A stretch of DNA of 46,640 nt from Tissierellia bacterium (lineage in GTDB: Bacteria; Bacillota; Clostridia; Tissierellales; Peptoniphilaceae): positions 1-46,640 of the forward strand of contig JAUNVD010000011.1 in the NCBI GenBank assembly GCA_030537855.1, written 5' to 3'. Shown piece after piece: positions 37,709 through 46,640 of this stretch. Below the pieces are notes generated by a model. That model did not search any database. It was given only the letters and a program-made list of their open reading frames with translations, and was not told the origin of the DNA. Made by a program: the position numbers and the translations under genes. The first letter of the stretch is position 1. Each line of letters opens with the position of its first letter.

Positions 37709-38884
37709 TTATTCGTCACAAAGAAGAAAATCCATCTCCACTTGATTCGCTAAGTCTCTTCCCTTTTCTGTTAAAACTAGTCGTCCATGATTCCAAGTAA
37801 GGGTCTTTCCTTCTATGTTTTTCTTTAATGGTATAGCATAGATTTTAAAAAAGTCCTCGCCGAATATCTTTGTAAACTCTTTTGGAGAAATTCCCTCATT
37901 TAATCTAAGTCCTAACATCATCCATTCATTTTGACGATCCAATTTCGTTAAAACTTCCTCTTCTCCAACACAAAGTTTTCCACTTCGAATCTTTTTTTGC
38001 CACATTTCATAAGAAGCTTTGTTTTTAAATCGACAAGCTCCAATGTTAGAACTGGCTCCAGGACCAAGTCCCACATATTCTCCTAATCGCCAATAGTTCA
38101 TATTATGGATCGATTGATATCCCTCTTTAGAAAAATTGGATATTTCATATTGGTAAAATCCCCTATCTTCTAAAGTGGACACTACCTTATGATAAAAGGT
38201 TCGATCCAGTTCCTCTGGTATCAAGTAGGGTTGCCCTTCCACAGTCTTTAGTCTTTGTTCCAAAGGGGTTCCCTCTTCTAAAATCAAACTGTAATATGAA
38301 ATATGGGTGATAGGTTGGTCTGTGAGAATATCTAAATCTCTTTCCAAGTCTTCCAACCTTTGCCCTGGCAAAGCCATCATCATATCCACATTGATATTGG
38401 TAAATCCTTCTTCACTTGCTATTTTGATGGACTCTTTTGCCTTTTGTGCGTTGTGAATACGACCAATTCTTTCAAGGAGGATATCTTGAAAACTTTGAAC
38501 TCCAATAGACACTCGATTCACTCCAGCTCTTTTGATGCTTCGAAAATACTCACGTTGTCCCGATTCTGGGTTCACTTCTACAGTCACTTCCCTATTTGGC
38601 AGAAGAGTCCCATAATCTTGAAGTTTTTCCATAAATTTTTCAATAAAGGAAGGAGGCAAAAGACTTGGAGTCCCTCCTCCAAAAAATATGGAGGAAATAG
38701 GAAGTTGTAAAAGATTATCTCTTTGAAGATCTATTTCTTGAAAAAGAGCTCTCTCAAATTCCTTTTGTTCCCAAGAAGTCCCTACCTTGGAATAAAAATC
38801 GCAATAATCACATTTTTTCACACAAAATGGGATATGAACGTACACACCTTGACTTTTGTTTCGAATCACAAAAGGTTCTTTCAT
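37709..38884 (-). CDS. hemW: HemW-like radical SAM heme chaperone
   Basis: HemW family proteins (formerly HemN-like) bind heme and are not coproporphyrinogen oxidases. The 391-residue protein has the radical SAM motif CVKKCDYCDF at about residue 22, SSIFFGGGTPSLL, and the C-terminal HemN domain. The spacing CxxxCxxC without a fourth Cys fits HemW. It has an ATG with GGGAGG and follows lepA by 9 nt, the standard arrangement. Confidence 0.94.
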   Translation of the reverse strand: MKEPFVIRNKSQGVYVHIPFCVKKCDYCDFYSKVGTSWEQKEFERALFQEIDLQRDNLLQLPISSIFFGGGTPSLLPPSFIEKFMEKLQDYGTLLPNREVTVEVNPESGQREYFRSIKRAGVNRVSIGVQSFQDILLERIGRIHNAQKAKESIKIASEEGFTNINVDMMMALPGQRLEDLERDLDILTDQPITHISYYSLILEEGTPLEQRLKTVEGQPYLIPEELDRTFYHKVVSTLEDRGFYQYEISNFSKEGYQSIHNMNYWRLGEYVGLGPGASSNIGACRFKNKASYEMWQKKIRSGKLCVGEEEVLTKLDRQNEWMMLGLRLNEGISPKEFTKIFGEDFFKIYAIPLKKNIEGKTLTWNHGRLVLTEKGRDLANQVEMDFLLCDE

Positions 38885-38893
38885 GTTCCTCCC

Positions 38894-40702
38894 CTATTCT
38901 TCGTCGTACTTTAATACGGATAAAAACGCCTCTTGTGGCACTTCTACTGCTCCTATGGAACGCATTCTCTTTTTTCCTTCTTTTTGTTTTTCCAGTAATT
39001 TCCTCTTTCTGGATATGTCTCCTCCATAACATTTAGCAAGGACATCTTTTCGTAAAGCTCGAATAGTTTCTCTAGCAATAATTTTAGAACCAATCGCTGC
39101 TTGAATTGGAACAGCAAATTGATGTCTAGGAATTACTTCCGTTAATTTTTCACAAATTTTACGTCCTCTTGCATAGGCTTTATCTTTATGAACAATTAGA
39201 GAAAAGGCGTCCACAAGTTCTTGGTTTATTAAAATGTCCATTTTTACCAATTCACTTTCTTGGTACCCACTTAATTCATAATCAAAAGAAGCATATCCTC
39301 TTGTTTTTGATTTAAGTGCATCAAAAAAATCATAAATAACTTCGTTTAAAGGAAGATTATAAGAAACGACTGCTCTTGTTTCTTCTAAATATTCCATATT
39401 TAAAAATACTCCTCGTCTATCCTGACAAAGCTCCATAACTGCTCCTACATAATCTGTAGGGGTCATTATTTCCGCATGGACAATTGGTTCTTCCATAGAT
39501 AAGATTTCTGTAGGATCCGGTAAATTAGAAGGATTTTGTATTTCTAAAACTTCTCCTTCTGTGGTTGTTACTTTGTAAATAACAGAAGGGGCAGTTGTAA
39601 TAATATTTAAATCAAATTCTCTTTCTAATCGCTCTTGGATAATTTCCATATGAAGAAGGCCTAAGAAGCCACATCGAAAGCCAAAGCCTAATGCTACAGA
39701 GGATTCAGGCTCAAAAATAAGAGCTGCATCATTAACTTGAAGCTTTTCTAATGCATCCCTTATATCTGTGTATTCCTCTCCTTCAGCAGGATAAATTCCT
39801 GAGTAAACCATAGGTACTACTTGTTTATACCCAGGTAATGGCTCCTCGGTTTTCCGATGTAGATGTGTTATTGTGTCTCCAACTCTAGCTTCTTTTACAT
39901 TTTTAATACTTGCCGTTATAAACCCAACATCTCCTGCTTCTAATTTGTCCTGTGTTATTAATCCATTAGACGAAACGCCAACTTCCACTACTTCAAAGCT
40001 TTTATTTGTATTCATCATAAGAATTTCATCTCCTGGTTTAATGGAACCGTCAAAAACTCGTATGTAACAAATAACACCTTTATAGGAATCATAAATAGAA
40101 TCAAAAATCAACGCTTTTAAGGGAGCTGAAGGATCTCCTGTGGGAGCAGGTACATCCTTAACAATAACTTTTAAAACATCATCTATATTTACTCCATTTT
40201 TTGCAGAAATTAAAGGGGCTTCTTCACAGTCTAATGCAATGATGTCTTCAATTTCTTTTTTTACTTCATCAGGTCTAGCACTAGGTAGGTCTATTTTATT
40301 TAAAATAGGTACAAGCTCTAAATCTTGATCCATAGCTAAGTATACATTGGCCAATGTTTGAGCTTCCACCCCTTGTGTAGAATCCACTACCAGTAAAGCT
40401 CCTTCACAAGCTGCCAAAGATCTTGAGACTTCATAAGTAAAGTCAACATGACCTGGTGTATCAATTAAATTAAAAATATATTCTTCTCCATCTTCTGCTT
40501 TATAAATAAGACGAACTGCTTTTAATTTTATAGTAATGCCACGCTCCCGTTCCAGATCCATACTGTCTAAAACTTGAGATTCCATTTCTCTAGCTGTAAG
40601 CATTCCTGTTTTTTCAATCAGCCGATCTGCTAAAGTGCTTTTCCCATGGTCAATATGGGCAATGATTGAAAAATTTCTAATATTTTCTTGACGTTTTGTC
40701 AT
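38894..40702 (-). CDS. lepA: Elongation factor 4 (LepA)
   Basis: LepA is a ribosomal GTPase that helps back-translocation and ribosome biogenesis. The 602-residue protein has the G motifs [25 protein letters not shown] and NKIDLP, then EF-G-like domains and the LepA-specific C-terminal region ([16 protein letters not shown]). RBS AAGGAGG. Confidence 0.98.
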   Translation of the reverse strand: MTKRQENIRNFSIIAHIDHGKSTLADRLIEKTGMLTAREMESQVLDSMDLERERGITIKLKAVRLIYKAEDGEEYIFNLIDTPGHVDFTYEVSRSLAACEGALLVVDSTQGVEAQTLANVYLAMDQDLELVPILNKIDLPSARPDEVKKEIEDIIALDCEEAPLISAKNGVNIDDVLKVIVKDVPAPTGDPSAPLKALIFDSIYDSYKGVICYIRVFDGSIKPGDEILMMNTNKSFEVVEVGVSSNGLITQDKLEAGDVGFITASIKNVKEARVGDTITHLHRKTEEPLPGYKQVVPMVYSGIYPAEGEEYTDIRDALEKLQVNDAALIFEPESSVALGFGFRCGFLGLLHMEIIQERLEREFDLNIITTAPSVIYKVTTTEGEVLEIQNPSNLPDPTEILSMEEPIVHAEIMTPTDYVGAVMELCQDRRGVFLNMEYLEETRAVVSYNLPLNEVIYDFFDALKSKTRGYASFDYELSGYQESELVKMDILINQELVDAFSLIVHKDKAYARGRKICEKLTEVIPRHQFAVPIQAAIGSKIIARETIRALRKDVLAKCYGGDISRKRKLLEKQKEGKKRMRSIGAVEVPQEAFLSVLKYDEE

Positions 40703-40711
40703 TTTTCCTCC

Positions 40712-41257
40712 TTATAATGTTCCCATCTTTGTGAAAGGAAAATACCTTATTTTAGCAATACTACGAATAGACTCTTTTGAAACTGGTCCTATACTCCTAG
40801 AGTCTACACTTGCACCTTCATGGCGATTATCTCCAAGGACGAAATATTCATCCTTACCTAAAGTCCATTTATTTTCCATAGTAACAAGGGTATCTAAACC
40901 TTTATGAATATAATTTTCTTCTAAAAGATCTCCATTAACATATACCTTTCCATTTAGAATTTCCACTTCATCTCCAGGTATACCAATGACTCTTTTTACA
41001 TAATTTTTCTTTTCATAGGGAGATGCAAAAATAATAAGCGCCCCTCTTTCCGGATCTGAGTAATACAAGGGATATACTAAGCAAATCATCCGATCCCTTT
41101 CATGTAATGTAGGTTCCATAGAAATACCTTGAACCACAGTAGTATTAAATATAAATTTTGTAATAATAAAAGCTAATAGAAGGGCAACTACAATCACTTG
41201 TATCCAACTTCTAGTACTATGATTTTTATTTATTAATAATTGATTATCCTTACTCAC
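40712..41257 (-). CDS. Signal peptidase I (copy 1)
   Basis: A type I (SipS-like) membrane signal peptidase of 181 residues. One N-terminal membrane helix (18-36), the catalytic Ser46 in GISMEPTL, Lys88 in YVKRVIGIPGDE, and the late motifs FVLGDNRHEG and SVDSRSIG are seen. Starts at a GTG with TAGGAGG. It is closely similar to the neighbouring copy 2, so a tandem duplication. Confidence 0.95.
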   Translation of the reverse strand: MSKDNQLLINKNHSTRSWIQVIVVALLLAFIITKFIFNTTVVQGISMEPTLHERDRMICLVYPLYYSDPERGALIIFASPYEKKNYVKRVIGIPGDEVEILNGKVYVNGDLLEENYIHKGLDTLVTMENKWTLGKDEYFVLGDNRHEGASVDSRSIGPVSKESIRSIAKIRYFPFTKMGTL

Positions 41258-41291
41258 AATAGCCTCCTATTATAGGATACAAATCTTTTTC

Positions 41292-42233
41292 TTACAAGGT
41301 TCCCACCCTAGAAAAAGGAAAATATCTAAATTTTGCTATACTTCGTATGGATGATCTAGGTATAGGCCCAAAATATCTTGAATCCACACTTTTAGATGGG
41401 TGACGATTATCTCCAAGGACAAAATAATCATCCTCATCCAAAGTCCAACGATTTTCAAAATTAGTTAAAGTCTCTAGTCCTGTATCAATATAAGCTTCGT
41501 TAATGATTTCTCCATTCACGTAAACTTTCCCATTAACAATTTCAATTTCATCTCCAGGAATTCCAATGACTCTTTTTACATACTCCTTTTTTTCATCAGG
41601 AGCATCTAAAATAATAATATCTCCTCTTTCTGGGTTAGAATAATATAATGGAAAAACCAAACATATCATACGATCATTTTCGTGTAATGTAGGTTCCATA
41701 GAAGGTCCTTTTACTAATGTTGTATTAAAAATGAAATGTTTGATAATTGCAGCTAGTATAATTGCAACTAAAATCGTTTGTAACCAACTCTTTAAAGAAT
41801 TATCATCCTTTTTCTTCGTACTTTCTTCTGATAAATGGATATCTTTGTCATCTACTTCCATTTTTAATTCTCCTCTCAATACTATCTTTTTCAATGCTAT
41901 TATTTCATTTTTAGAATCATATATATTTTTATTGATTACCCTTAGATTTAATATCTGTCTGTGTTTAGGTATCAAAGTATTATATAAAGGGGTCTTAGTT
42001 CCAGTATTTTTCACCATACTCATAAGATAAAAAAAGCCAATCTTTTTCCCTTGGCCATTTCGTAATTTTTCTTTGATACATGGTGTGAATTCAATCATCC
42101 CTTGATATGAATGTTGATGGTAAAAATCAATCGTCCCCTTTTCCAAGGTTTCCTTCAAATGTAAAAAAGGTTGAAAAAAACAAATACAAAATAAAGCGAT
42201 GATTAAAAACTTTTTTATTTTAGAGAAACTCAA
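41292..42233 (-). CDS. Signal peptidase I (copy 2) with unusual 124-residue N-terminal extension
   Basis: The C-terminal 189 residues are a complete SipS-like peptidase: GPSMEPTLHENDRM (Ser), YVKRVIGIPGDE (Lys), FVLGDNRHPS and SVDSRYFG. An internal ATG at 41861 has a strong GAGAGGAG site 8 nt away and would give the normal size. In the same frame upstream lies an open 124-codon region from a TTG at 42233 that has its own GAGGTGG site, opening with a hydrophobic segment (KFLIIALFCICFFQPFLHL). So either a 313-residue fusion, or a small remnant gene read through, or both products are made. Confidence 0.88.
   Translation of the reverse strand: MSFSKIKKFLIIALFCICFFQPFLHLKETLEKGTIDFYHQHSYQGMIEFTPCIKEKLRNGQGKKIGFFYLMSMVKNTGTKTPLYNTLIPKHRQILNLRVINKNIYDSKNEIIALKKIVLRGELKMEVDDKDIHLSEESTKKKDDNSLKSWLQTILVAIILAAIIKHFIFNTTLVKGPSMEPTLHENDRMICLVFPLYYSNPERGDIIILDAPDEKKEYVKRVIGIPGDEIEIVNGKVYVNGEIINEAYIDTGLETLTNFENRWTLDEDDYFVLGDNRHPSKSVDSRYFGPIPRSSIRSIAKFRYFPFSRVGTL
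41862..42233 (-). pseudogene. In-frame upstream segment in the spoIIP position, possible gene remnant
   Basis: The 124 residues in front of the second signal peptidase look like a separate exported protein's N-terminus (signal-like helix, then a charged region with IGFFYLMSMVKNTGTKTPLY). Spore-forming clostridia have gpr and spoIIP between rpsT and lepA, and the shape of the segment loosely recalls the start of SpoIIP. It could be the stump of that gene fused to the peptidase. This is inference; no homologue can be confirmed here. Confidence 0.3.
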
Positions 42234-42331
42234 CTATTCCACCTCAATATATTATTTTAACACAAAGATTTTTTCATGTCCTACTTTTTTTAAAGGATAT
42301 CCTTACTTTCCAACAAATAAGAAAAACTTTC

Positions 42332-42360
42332 TTGCATTCAACTTCCTTACATGGTAGAAT
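42332..42360 (+). promoter_or_regulatory. Promoter of rpsT
   Basis: TTGCAT (42332-42337) and TAGAAT (42355-42360) are 17 bp apart. Confidence 0.65.
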
Positions 42361-42395
42361 TTAAGAAGTCAAATTCGATGATGGAGGTGAATTCA

Positions 42396-42653
42396 TTGGC
42401 AAATATTAAATCTGCAATTAAAAGAATCGACGTTGCAAAGAAAAACACTGCACGAAATAGAATTGTGAAAACTGAAGTAAAAACAGTGATTCGTAAGTTC
42501 AAGGAACTTGTTGAAGCAGGTGAAAAGGACAAAGCAAAAGATTTATTGAAGCTTGTTGATAAAAAGTTAAAGAGAGCGGTAAAAACTGGTGTCATGCACA
42601 AGAATAAAGCCTCCAGAACTTTAAGTCAAATGGCAAAAATGCTTAATAAATAA
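42396..42653 (+). CDS. rpsT: 30S ribosomal protein S20
   Basis: An 85-residue primary 16S rRNA-binding protein: MANIKSAIKRI at the start, a conserved middle KNTARNRIVKTEVKTVIRKF, and HKNKASRTLSQMAKML near the end. The TTG at 42396 has a perfect GGAGGTGA 5 nt upstream; the reading frame before it (from 42351) is an artefact. It is transcribed opposite to its neighbours, as a single gene. Confidence 0.97.
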   Translation: MANIKSAIKRIDVAKKNTARNRIVKTEVKTVIRKFKELVEAGEKDKAKDLLKLVDKKLKRAVKTGVMHKNKASRTLSQMAKMLNK

Positions 42654-42695
42654 GCTGATAACTTCTTAAGAAGAAGCTATCAGCTTTTTCTTTTT
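42654..42695 (+). terminator. Terminator of rpsT (overlapping the holA end)
   Basis: GCTGATA (42654-42660) and TATCAGC (42678-42684), with an inner ACTTCTTAAGAAG palindrome, then TTTTTCTTTTT. The minus-strand holA stop lies within it. Confidence 0.85.
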
Positions 42696-43699
42696 ACCTT
42701 TGTTTTTGTAAAACGAAAGATAATTTGTTCCATAATCATATATTCTGATATTTGGCCTGTTTTTAAACCAATATCTACAGTAGCCAAGTAATCATAAAAC
42801 TCTCTTAAAAATTCCATGGAAAAAGATTTTTGTTCCCCTATTAACTTTTTTACTAAAAAAGGAGGTAGTCCCAATTGTTTTTGTATTTCCATTGTATGAA
42901 ACCCTTGATTTAGTAAAAGCTTCGTATGGATCAAAAGTCTAATTTGTCGGTATATCATTGCTAAAACTTGAAATAAATGGGTGCTATCCATTAGTCTTTC
43001 ATAAAAAAGCAATGCATTTTTTGTATCTTTTCTTGTGAATGCATCAATAAAATCAAAGATGTTCTCTTCAAATACATCTGTATAATTTATTTGGATCATT
43101 TCTTTTGTAATAGGATTACTACCAGCATAATCTATAATCTTATGAAGCTCATTTATCACTTCGTCTAAATTACTTTCAGATCCACGATGTAAGTATTTTG
43201 ATTTTTCTATAAAAAAACCTAAGGTAGATAGGTCCATAAAGGAATTTTCTCTCTTTAACTCTTCTTGTAGTAAGTTTTTTAACTCTAAATGGTTTAGAGT
43301 TTTCAATTCAAGAGATCCTTTCTGTTTTTTTAAATATTTTATAAAAGAAAGTCTGCCATTAATTGGTATTTGCTCTTCAGTGAAAATAAGAGTAATTCCT
43401 TTTGGTAAACTATTTAAAAATTGTTGGAATTCTTTTTTCACTTCATTATTTTCTATAAAAGCCATAACTTCTTTTACGATAATTACTTTCTTGTCATCCC
43501 CTAAAGGCAAGGTTTCGCAAGCCTCTATAATATCAATGGTAGTAGTATTTGCTCCATTGAATTTATGTAAATTGAAATCTTGAAACTGGAGGTTTAAATA
43601 CTCCCTTTCAAAATAGGAAAGAATCTTTCGTTGTATATATTTTTCCTTTCCATATAGAAAAAGTACTTTATTCTTTTTTAACTGTTCTACCCAGGTCAT
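42680..43699 (-). CDS. holA: DNA polymerase III delta subunit
   Basis: HolA opens the beta clamp in the clamp loader. The 339-residue protein is of the divergent Firmicutes type, recognised by KKNKVLFLYGKEKYIQRK at the N-terminus, the AAA-like core, the segment FDFIDAFTRKDTKNALLFYERLM, and a C-terminal helical part. Start at the second ATG, 6 nt after GGAGG. It overlaps comEC by 32 nt, the usual neighbour. Confidence 0.9.
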   Translation of the reverse strand: MTWVEQLKKNKVLFLYGKEKYIQRKILSYFEREYLNLQFQDFNLHKFNGANTTTIDIIEACETLPLGDDKKVIIVKEVMAFIENNEVKKEFQQFLNSLPKGITLIFTEEQIPINGRLSFIKYLKKQKGSLELKTLNHLELKNLLQEELKRENSFMDLSTLGFFIEKSKYLHRGSESNLDEVINELHKIIDYAGSNPITKEMIQINYTDVFEENIFDFIDAFTRKDTKNALLFYERLMDSTHLFQVLAMIYRQIRLLIHTKLLLNQGFHTMEIQKQLGLPPFLVKKLIGEQKSFSMEFLREFYDYLATVDIGLKTGQISEYMIMEQIIFRFTKTKVKRKS

Positions 43700-46013
43700 C
43701 CTCATCCTCCATACTTTTCTTCATGGTCCATAAAAATAATATATATGAAATAGCTAAGATTAAAAGATCTTTATTATGATATCTCTTTGGTCTATAATCA
43801 TAGAAGTTTATTTCTTCATCTATTTTACCATAAAAGCTTCCCATTATGTCTGTTCGTAAAATACTTATCCCAGCATTATGTAATCGTTCTAAAACTTCTT
43901 TATGGGGATGCCCATATTCATTATTTTTGCCACAAGATATTACTCCTACTTTAGCAGACAATTGATTTAAAAAAGAAGGAGTACTTGAAGTTTTACTACC
44001 ATGATGACTTACATGATAAATATCAATGGAATGGGGAATCACAAGTTCCTTTTCCAATGGTTCCTCTGCATCTCCAGGAAATAATAAGTGAAAGTCTTTT
44101 AAAACCAAATCTAAAACTAAAGAACGATCATTTTCTTCATTAGTATGCTCTAAGCCGGTGGAAATCACATTTATTTCTCCAAAGGGAATCTCTATTCTAT
44201 CCCCTTTCTTTAATTTTTTAATGGGAATATTATTTTGACTTAGATATTGTATCAAAGGATGTTCTTTAGGAATATGAGAAACAAATACTTTCTTAACCTC
44301 AATCTTTTCCATAATGTCAAACAATCCATCTACATGGTCTGCATCAAAATGACTTAGAAAAACACCATCTAAAGATTGAATCCCTTTTCCCTGTAAATAA
44401 GGCAATGTATATTTCTTCCCTGGGCGATATCCTTCCATATGACTTCCCCCAGTATCAAATAATAAATCTAAGCCTTTTGTTCGAATTAAAGTAGAATCTC
44501 CTTGGCCCACATAGATAAAATCTACTTTCGGTGTTAGGTAATCCTTCCAAATTTGATGTGACCATATAGATGCAAATACTAATACATACGCCATTATTGA
44601 ATATCTCATTTTAGGAGTAAATTCTTCTTTTTCTCTTCTTAAAATAAAAAATAATAGAAAAAAATAAAGGAATATAAAACTTAAATGAGGTTTAGGAAAA
44701 GTAATGGATATTTTTCCAAAAGGGGACAATATACTTTCCAGATAAATAATAATCCTATATAGAGAATGAATTCCAAATATAAAAATTCTCACTCCAGTTC
44801 CTAAACAAAAAGCGATAATCATATGAAGAAATCCACAAGTTATAAATAAAGTGTAAAAAGGTAGTAGAACAATGTTTCCCAACAATTGTAAAATACCAAT
44901 CCTAGATTCCATGGTTAAAAGGAGAGGTAATATAAAAATATGAACCCCTATTGTTACAATTACCACCTTAGCCAACTGATGATAGGGATAAAAGATAGAC
45001 TCTAAATACTTGGGCATAAGTAAGATAGCAAAATAAGCTCCATAGGATAACCAAAAGGAAAAAGAAAAAATCACTCCTGGGTACCATAATGTTTGAAGAA
45101 ACATAATAAAACCTGGAATATATAATATCTTCCATGGTAAACGATTCCTTTTTAAGATCATACTTAAAAACAATATAAGCCATACCCTCATACCTGAAAT
45201 GGGAAATCCTACTAAAAATAAATAAAGGAAAGAAATCCCCAAAGAAAAATGTTCAGACCATCTTTTATTCTTTGTAATAAAAGATATGATTCCGTAAAAA
45301 ACACCTGTTAAAATCCCTAAATGTAAGCCTGAAATAGCAAGGATATGACCTAATCCAAACTGATATAGATTTTCTATTTTTTGAGAATCTAGTGCATAAC
45401 GATTCCCTAATAACATACTAGAAAACAGACTTTTTTCCTCTTCAGGAAAATATTCCAAACTGTTTTGTAATCTCTTGTATATAATCTCACTCCATTTCCG
45501 ATACCTTGGAGATGTTTCTAATACAGAGACTTCAAAAGATTTCCCTTGAAAGGAAATATCTTCTCCTAAATAATAGGTTCTTTCTTGAAAACCATAAGGG
45601 TGTGGAGATTCTTCTGGTGGATGTAAAGTGGTACGATTAAGAATCACTGTCCCTGGTAAAATATCTTCTTCTAAATAGGTAATATATTTTTTCCCTTTTA
45701 AAGATTTCGGCTTATAAATTTTAATTTTATATTTCAAACGATCTGACTTTGTTTCAGATTTACTAATAATACGTCCTTCTATATCAGTAGGAGAATCTAT
45801 ACTTCTATATTCTAAAGGAAGGCGAAAATAACCAACTCCATACCCTAATATAAAGATACATAAAGAGATACCAATAACTCGAGTCCCTTTTACTTCCCAG
45901 GGAAATATGGGAATAGACAAGATAAAGGCACCTAACAGATATATGGATAACATTGATGAATAATTTGTATAGATTCCAAGTAACCAGAATCCTAAATAGA
46001 TCCAAAGTTCCAT
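43668..46013 (-). CDS. comEC: DNA internalization-related competence protein ComEC/Rec2
   Basis: ComEC forms the inner-membrane channel for single-stranded DNA uptake in transformation. The 781-residue protein has an N-terminal OB region (DUF4131), about ten membrane helices of the competence domain (GLGHILAISGLHLGILTGVF is the hallmark), and a C-terminal metallo-beta-lactamase domain (SHFDADHVDG, VSHHGSKTSSTP). Neither comEA nor comEB is next to it. The ATG at 46013 has AAGGAGGGG upstream; a longer in-frame ATG overlaps the RBS. Confidence 0.94.
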   Translation of the reverse strand: MELWIYLGFWLLGIYTNYSSMLSIYLLGAFILSIPIFPWEVKGTRVIGISLCIFILGYGVGYFRLPLEYRSIDSPTDIEGRIISKSETKSDRLKYKIKIYKPKSLKGKKYITYLEEDILPGTVILNRTTLHPPEESPHPYGFQERTYYLGEDISFQGKSFEVSVLETSPRYRKWSEIIYKRLQNSLEYFPEEEKSLFSSMLLGNRYALDSQKIENLYQFGLGHILAISGLHLGILTGVFYGIISFITKNKRWSEHFSLGISFLYLFLVGFPISGMRVWLILFLSMILKRNRLPWKILYIPGFIMFLQTLWYPGVIFSFSFWLSYGAYFAILLMPKYLESIFYPYHQLAKVVIVTIGVHIFILPLLLTMESRIGILQLLGNIVLLPFYTLFITCGFLHMIIAFCLGTGVRIFIFGIHSLYRIIIYLESILSPFGKISITFPKPHLSFIFLYFFLLFFILRREKEEFTPKMRYSIMAYVLVFASIWSHQIWKDYLTPKVDFIYVGQGDSTLIRTKGLDLLFDTGGSHMEGYRPGKKYTLPYLQGKGIQSLDGVFLSHFDADHVDGLFDIMEKIEVKKVFVSHIPKEHPLIQYLSQNNIPIKKLKKGDRIEIPFGEINVISTGLEHTNEENDRSLVLDLVLKDFHLLFPGDAEEPLEKELVIPHSIDIYHVSHHGSKTSSTPSFLNQLSAKVGVISCGKNNEYGHPHKEVLERLHNAGISILRTDIMGSFYGKIDEEINFYDYRPKRYHNKDLLILAISYILFLWTMKKSMEDEDDLGRTVKKE

Positions 46014-46083
46014 GTTCCCCTCCTTCATATATCATTCTACCTAAGATTATGATAAAATAAAAGAGAGCAAAGGATGGTTGATT

Positions 46084-46640
46084 ATGAAAAAAATTTACTT
46101 AGATAATCCATATAAAAAAACATTAGTCACTTCTCCTATTCCCTTAGAAGGAGAAAAAAATATCTTTCTACCTAAAGAAACTATTTTTCTAAAAGAAACT
46201 CCTCATTACAAAGGTGAAATATCTAGGATTAATGGAGAAAAACGAGAAGATGGTAATTTAAAGGTTCAGTTGGCAAATCATAAAGAGTCCATTACCTTAT
46301 CCCTTTCTTGGGAAGAACGGTTACAATTTTTACAAGATTCTATGGCCAGGGTCTTACTTTCCATATCTATAAAACATCTTTTACAAGAAGATACAGTAGA
46401 TTACTATTTAGATAAAAAATCTTGGATAGAATTAGAAACCTCTGATTTATCCTTTCGAGATATGGATCGAATCGAAGATTTGACAAATTATTTACTTCAA
46501 GGAAATTTTCCTTTTTATTCCGATTCTTATGATGAAGAAGATAAAACCATGATTTATATAGGAGAATATGAAGGTGTTCCTCATTATGGCCCTCATCTAC
46601 AATATACTGGAGAAGTATCTCTGATAAAAATAACATCTCT
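46084..46640 (+). CDS. AlaX-like alanyl-tRNA editing protein, zinc motif degenerate (partial)
   Basis: An open frame that runs off the right edge (185 residues visible). The layout follows the AlaX/AlaRS editing domain: KKIYLDNPYKKTL at the start, LSWEERLQFLQDSMARVLLS (80-93), a TVDYYLDKKSWIELET region, and the second additional domain ending in HLQYTGEVSLIKI (171-183). In active enzymes the loop GGGQ and the metal ligands HxxxH and CxxxH are needed. Here GGGQ is missing, HxxxH is SxxxV (86-90), and CGGTH is HYGPH (167-171). Deacylation of mischarged tRNA is therefore doubtful. Good RBS AAAGGATGG. Confidence 0.8.
   Translation, partial: MKKIYLDNPYKKTLVTSPIPLEGEKNIFLPKETIFLKETPHYKGEISRINGEKREDGNLKVQLANHKESITLSLSWEERLQFLQDSMARVLLSISIKHLLQEDTVDYYLDKKSWIELETSDLSFRDMDRIEDLTNYLLQGNFPFYSDSYDEEDKTMIYIGEYEGVPHYGPHLQYTGEVSLIKITS

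Noticed and set aside
42347-42601. An 84-codon minus-strand frame opposite rpsT.
   Set aside because: It is a shadow of the S20 gene.
46367-46636. An 89-codon minus-strand frame at the right edge.
   Set aside because: It is antisense to the AlaX-like gene, which has the better start site and a recognisable domain.

Overview
The window is a chromosomal stretch of a low-GC Gram-positive bacterium (Bacillota, most likely an anaerobe of the Clostridia/Tissierellia group). The evidence is AT-rich codon use, strong AGGAGG-type ribosome binding sites, frequent TTG and GTG starts, and the Firmicutes-type gene order dgt-dnaG-rpoD-trmK-nif3 / glyQS-recO-era-cdd-dgkA-ybeY-phoH / yqeY-rpsU / hrcA-grpE-dnaK-dnaJ-prmA-rsmE-mtaB / hemW-lepA / rpsT-holA-comEC. 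Genus and species cannot be named from the sequence alone. Nearly all genes lie on the minus strand.

Layout. 1-304: an FMN riboswitch leader (minus strand; its gene lies off the left edge) with a terminator and a tandem-hairpin repeat. 305-3327: minus-strand operon hflX-yigZ-CoA-binding protein-nadE. 3405-6448: plus-strand class A penicillin-binding protein plus a small basic protein. 6499-7329: folD. 7370-8409: azlCD amino-acid exporter. 8410-9436: AT-rich accessory gap with a three-repeat type I-C-like CRISPR array, its leader, and a second copy of the tandem-hairpin repeat. 9437-10510: secreted NlpC/P60 hydrolase. 10679-11003: RNase P RNA. 11032-33233: a long run of housekeeping genes (replication, sigma factor, nucleotide pool, glycyl-tRNA synthetase, ribosome maturation, flotillin/NfeD, S21, tRNA and rRNA modification, DnaJ). 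33335-36774: dnaK, grpE and hrcA under a CIRCE operator. 36840-37690: about 850 bp of unexplained AT-rich DNA. 37709-42233: hemW, lepA and two tandem signal peptidases. 42396-46013: rpsT (plus), holA and comEC (minus). 46084-end: the start of a plus-strand alanyl-tRNA-editing-like gene.

What stands out. (1) The class A PBP keeps its glycosyltransferase catalytic residues but has lost all three transpeptidase motifs, so it looks like a natural glycosyltransferase with a dead penicillin-binding domain. (2) The AlaX-like protein at the right edge has lost the GGGQ loop and the HxxxH zinc motif. (3) The slots that usually hold sporulation genes (gpr-spoIIP between rpsT and lepA; yqfC-yqfD between phoH and floA) contain other things, suggesting loss of sporulation. 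One of those replacements is a signal peptidase with an unexplained in-frame 124-residue N-terminal extension. (4) A tandem-hairpin element of about 60 bp occurs twice, each time just after a terminator. (5) The CRISPR array has a recognisable leader but no cas genes in view.

No unambiguous new multi-gene system is visible. The most novel-looking material is the degenerate enzyme pair, the repeated hairpin element, and the signal peptidase fusion.
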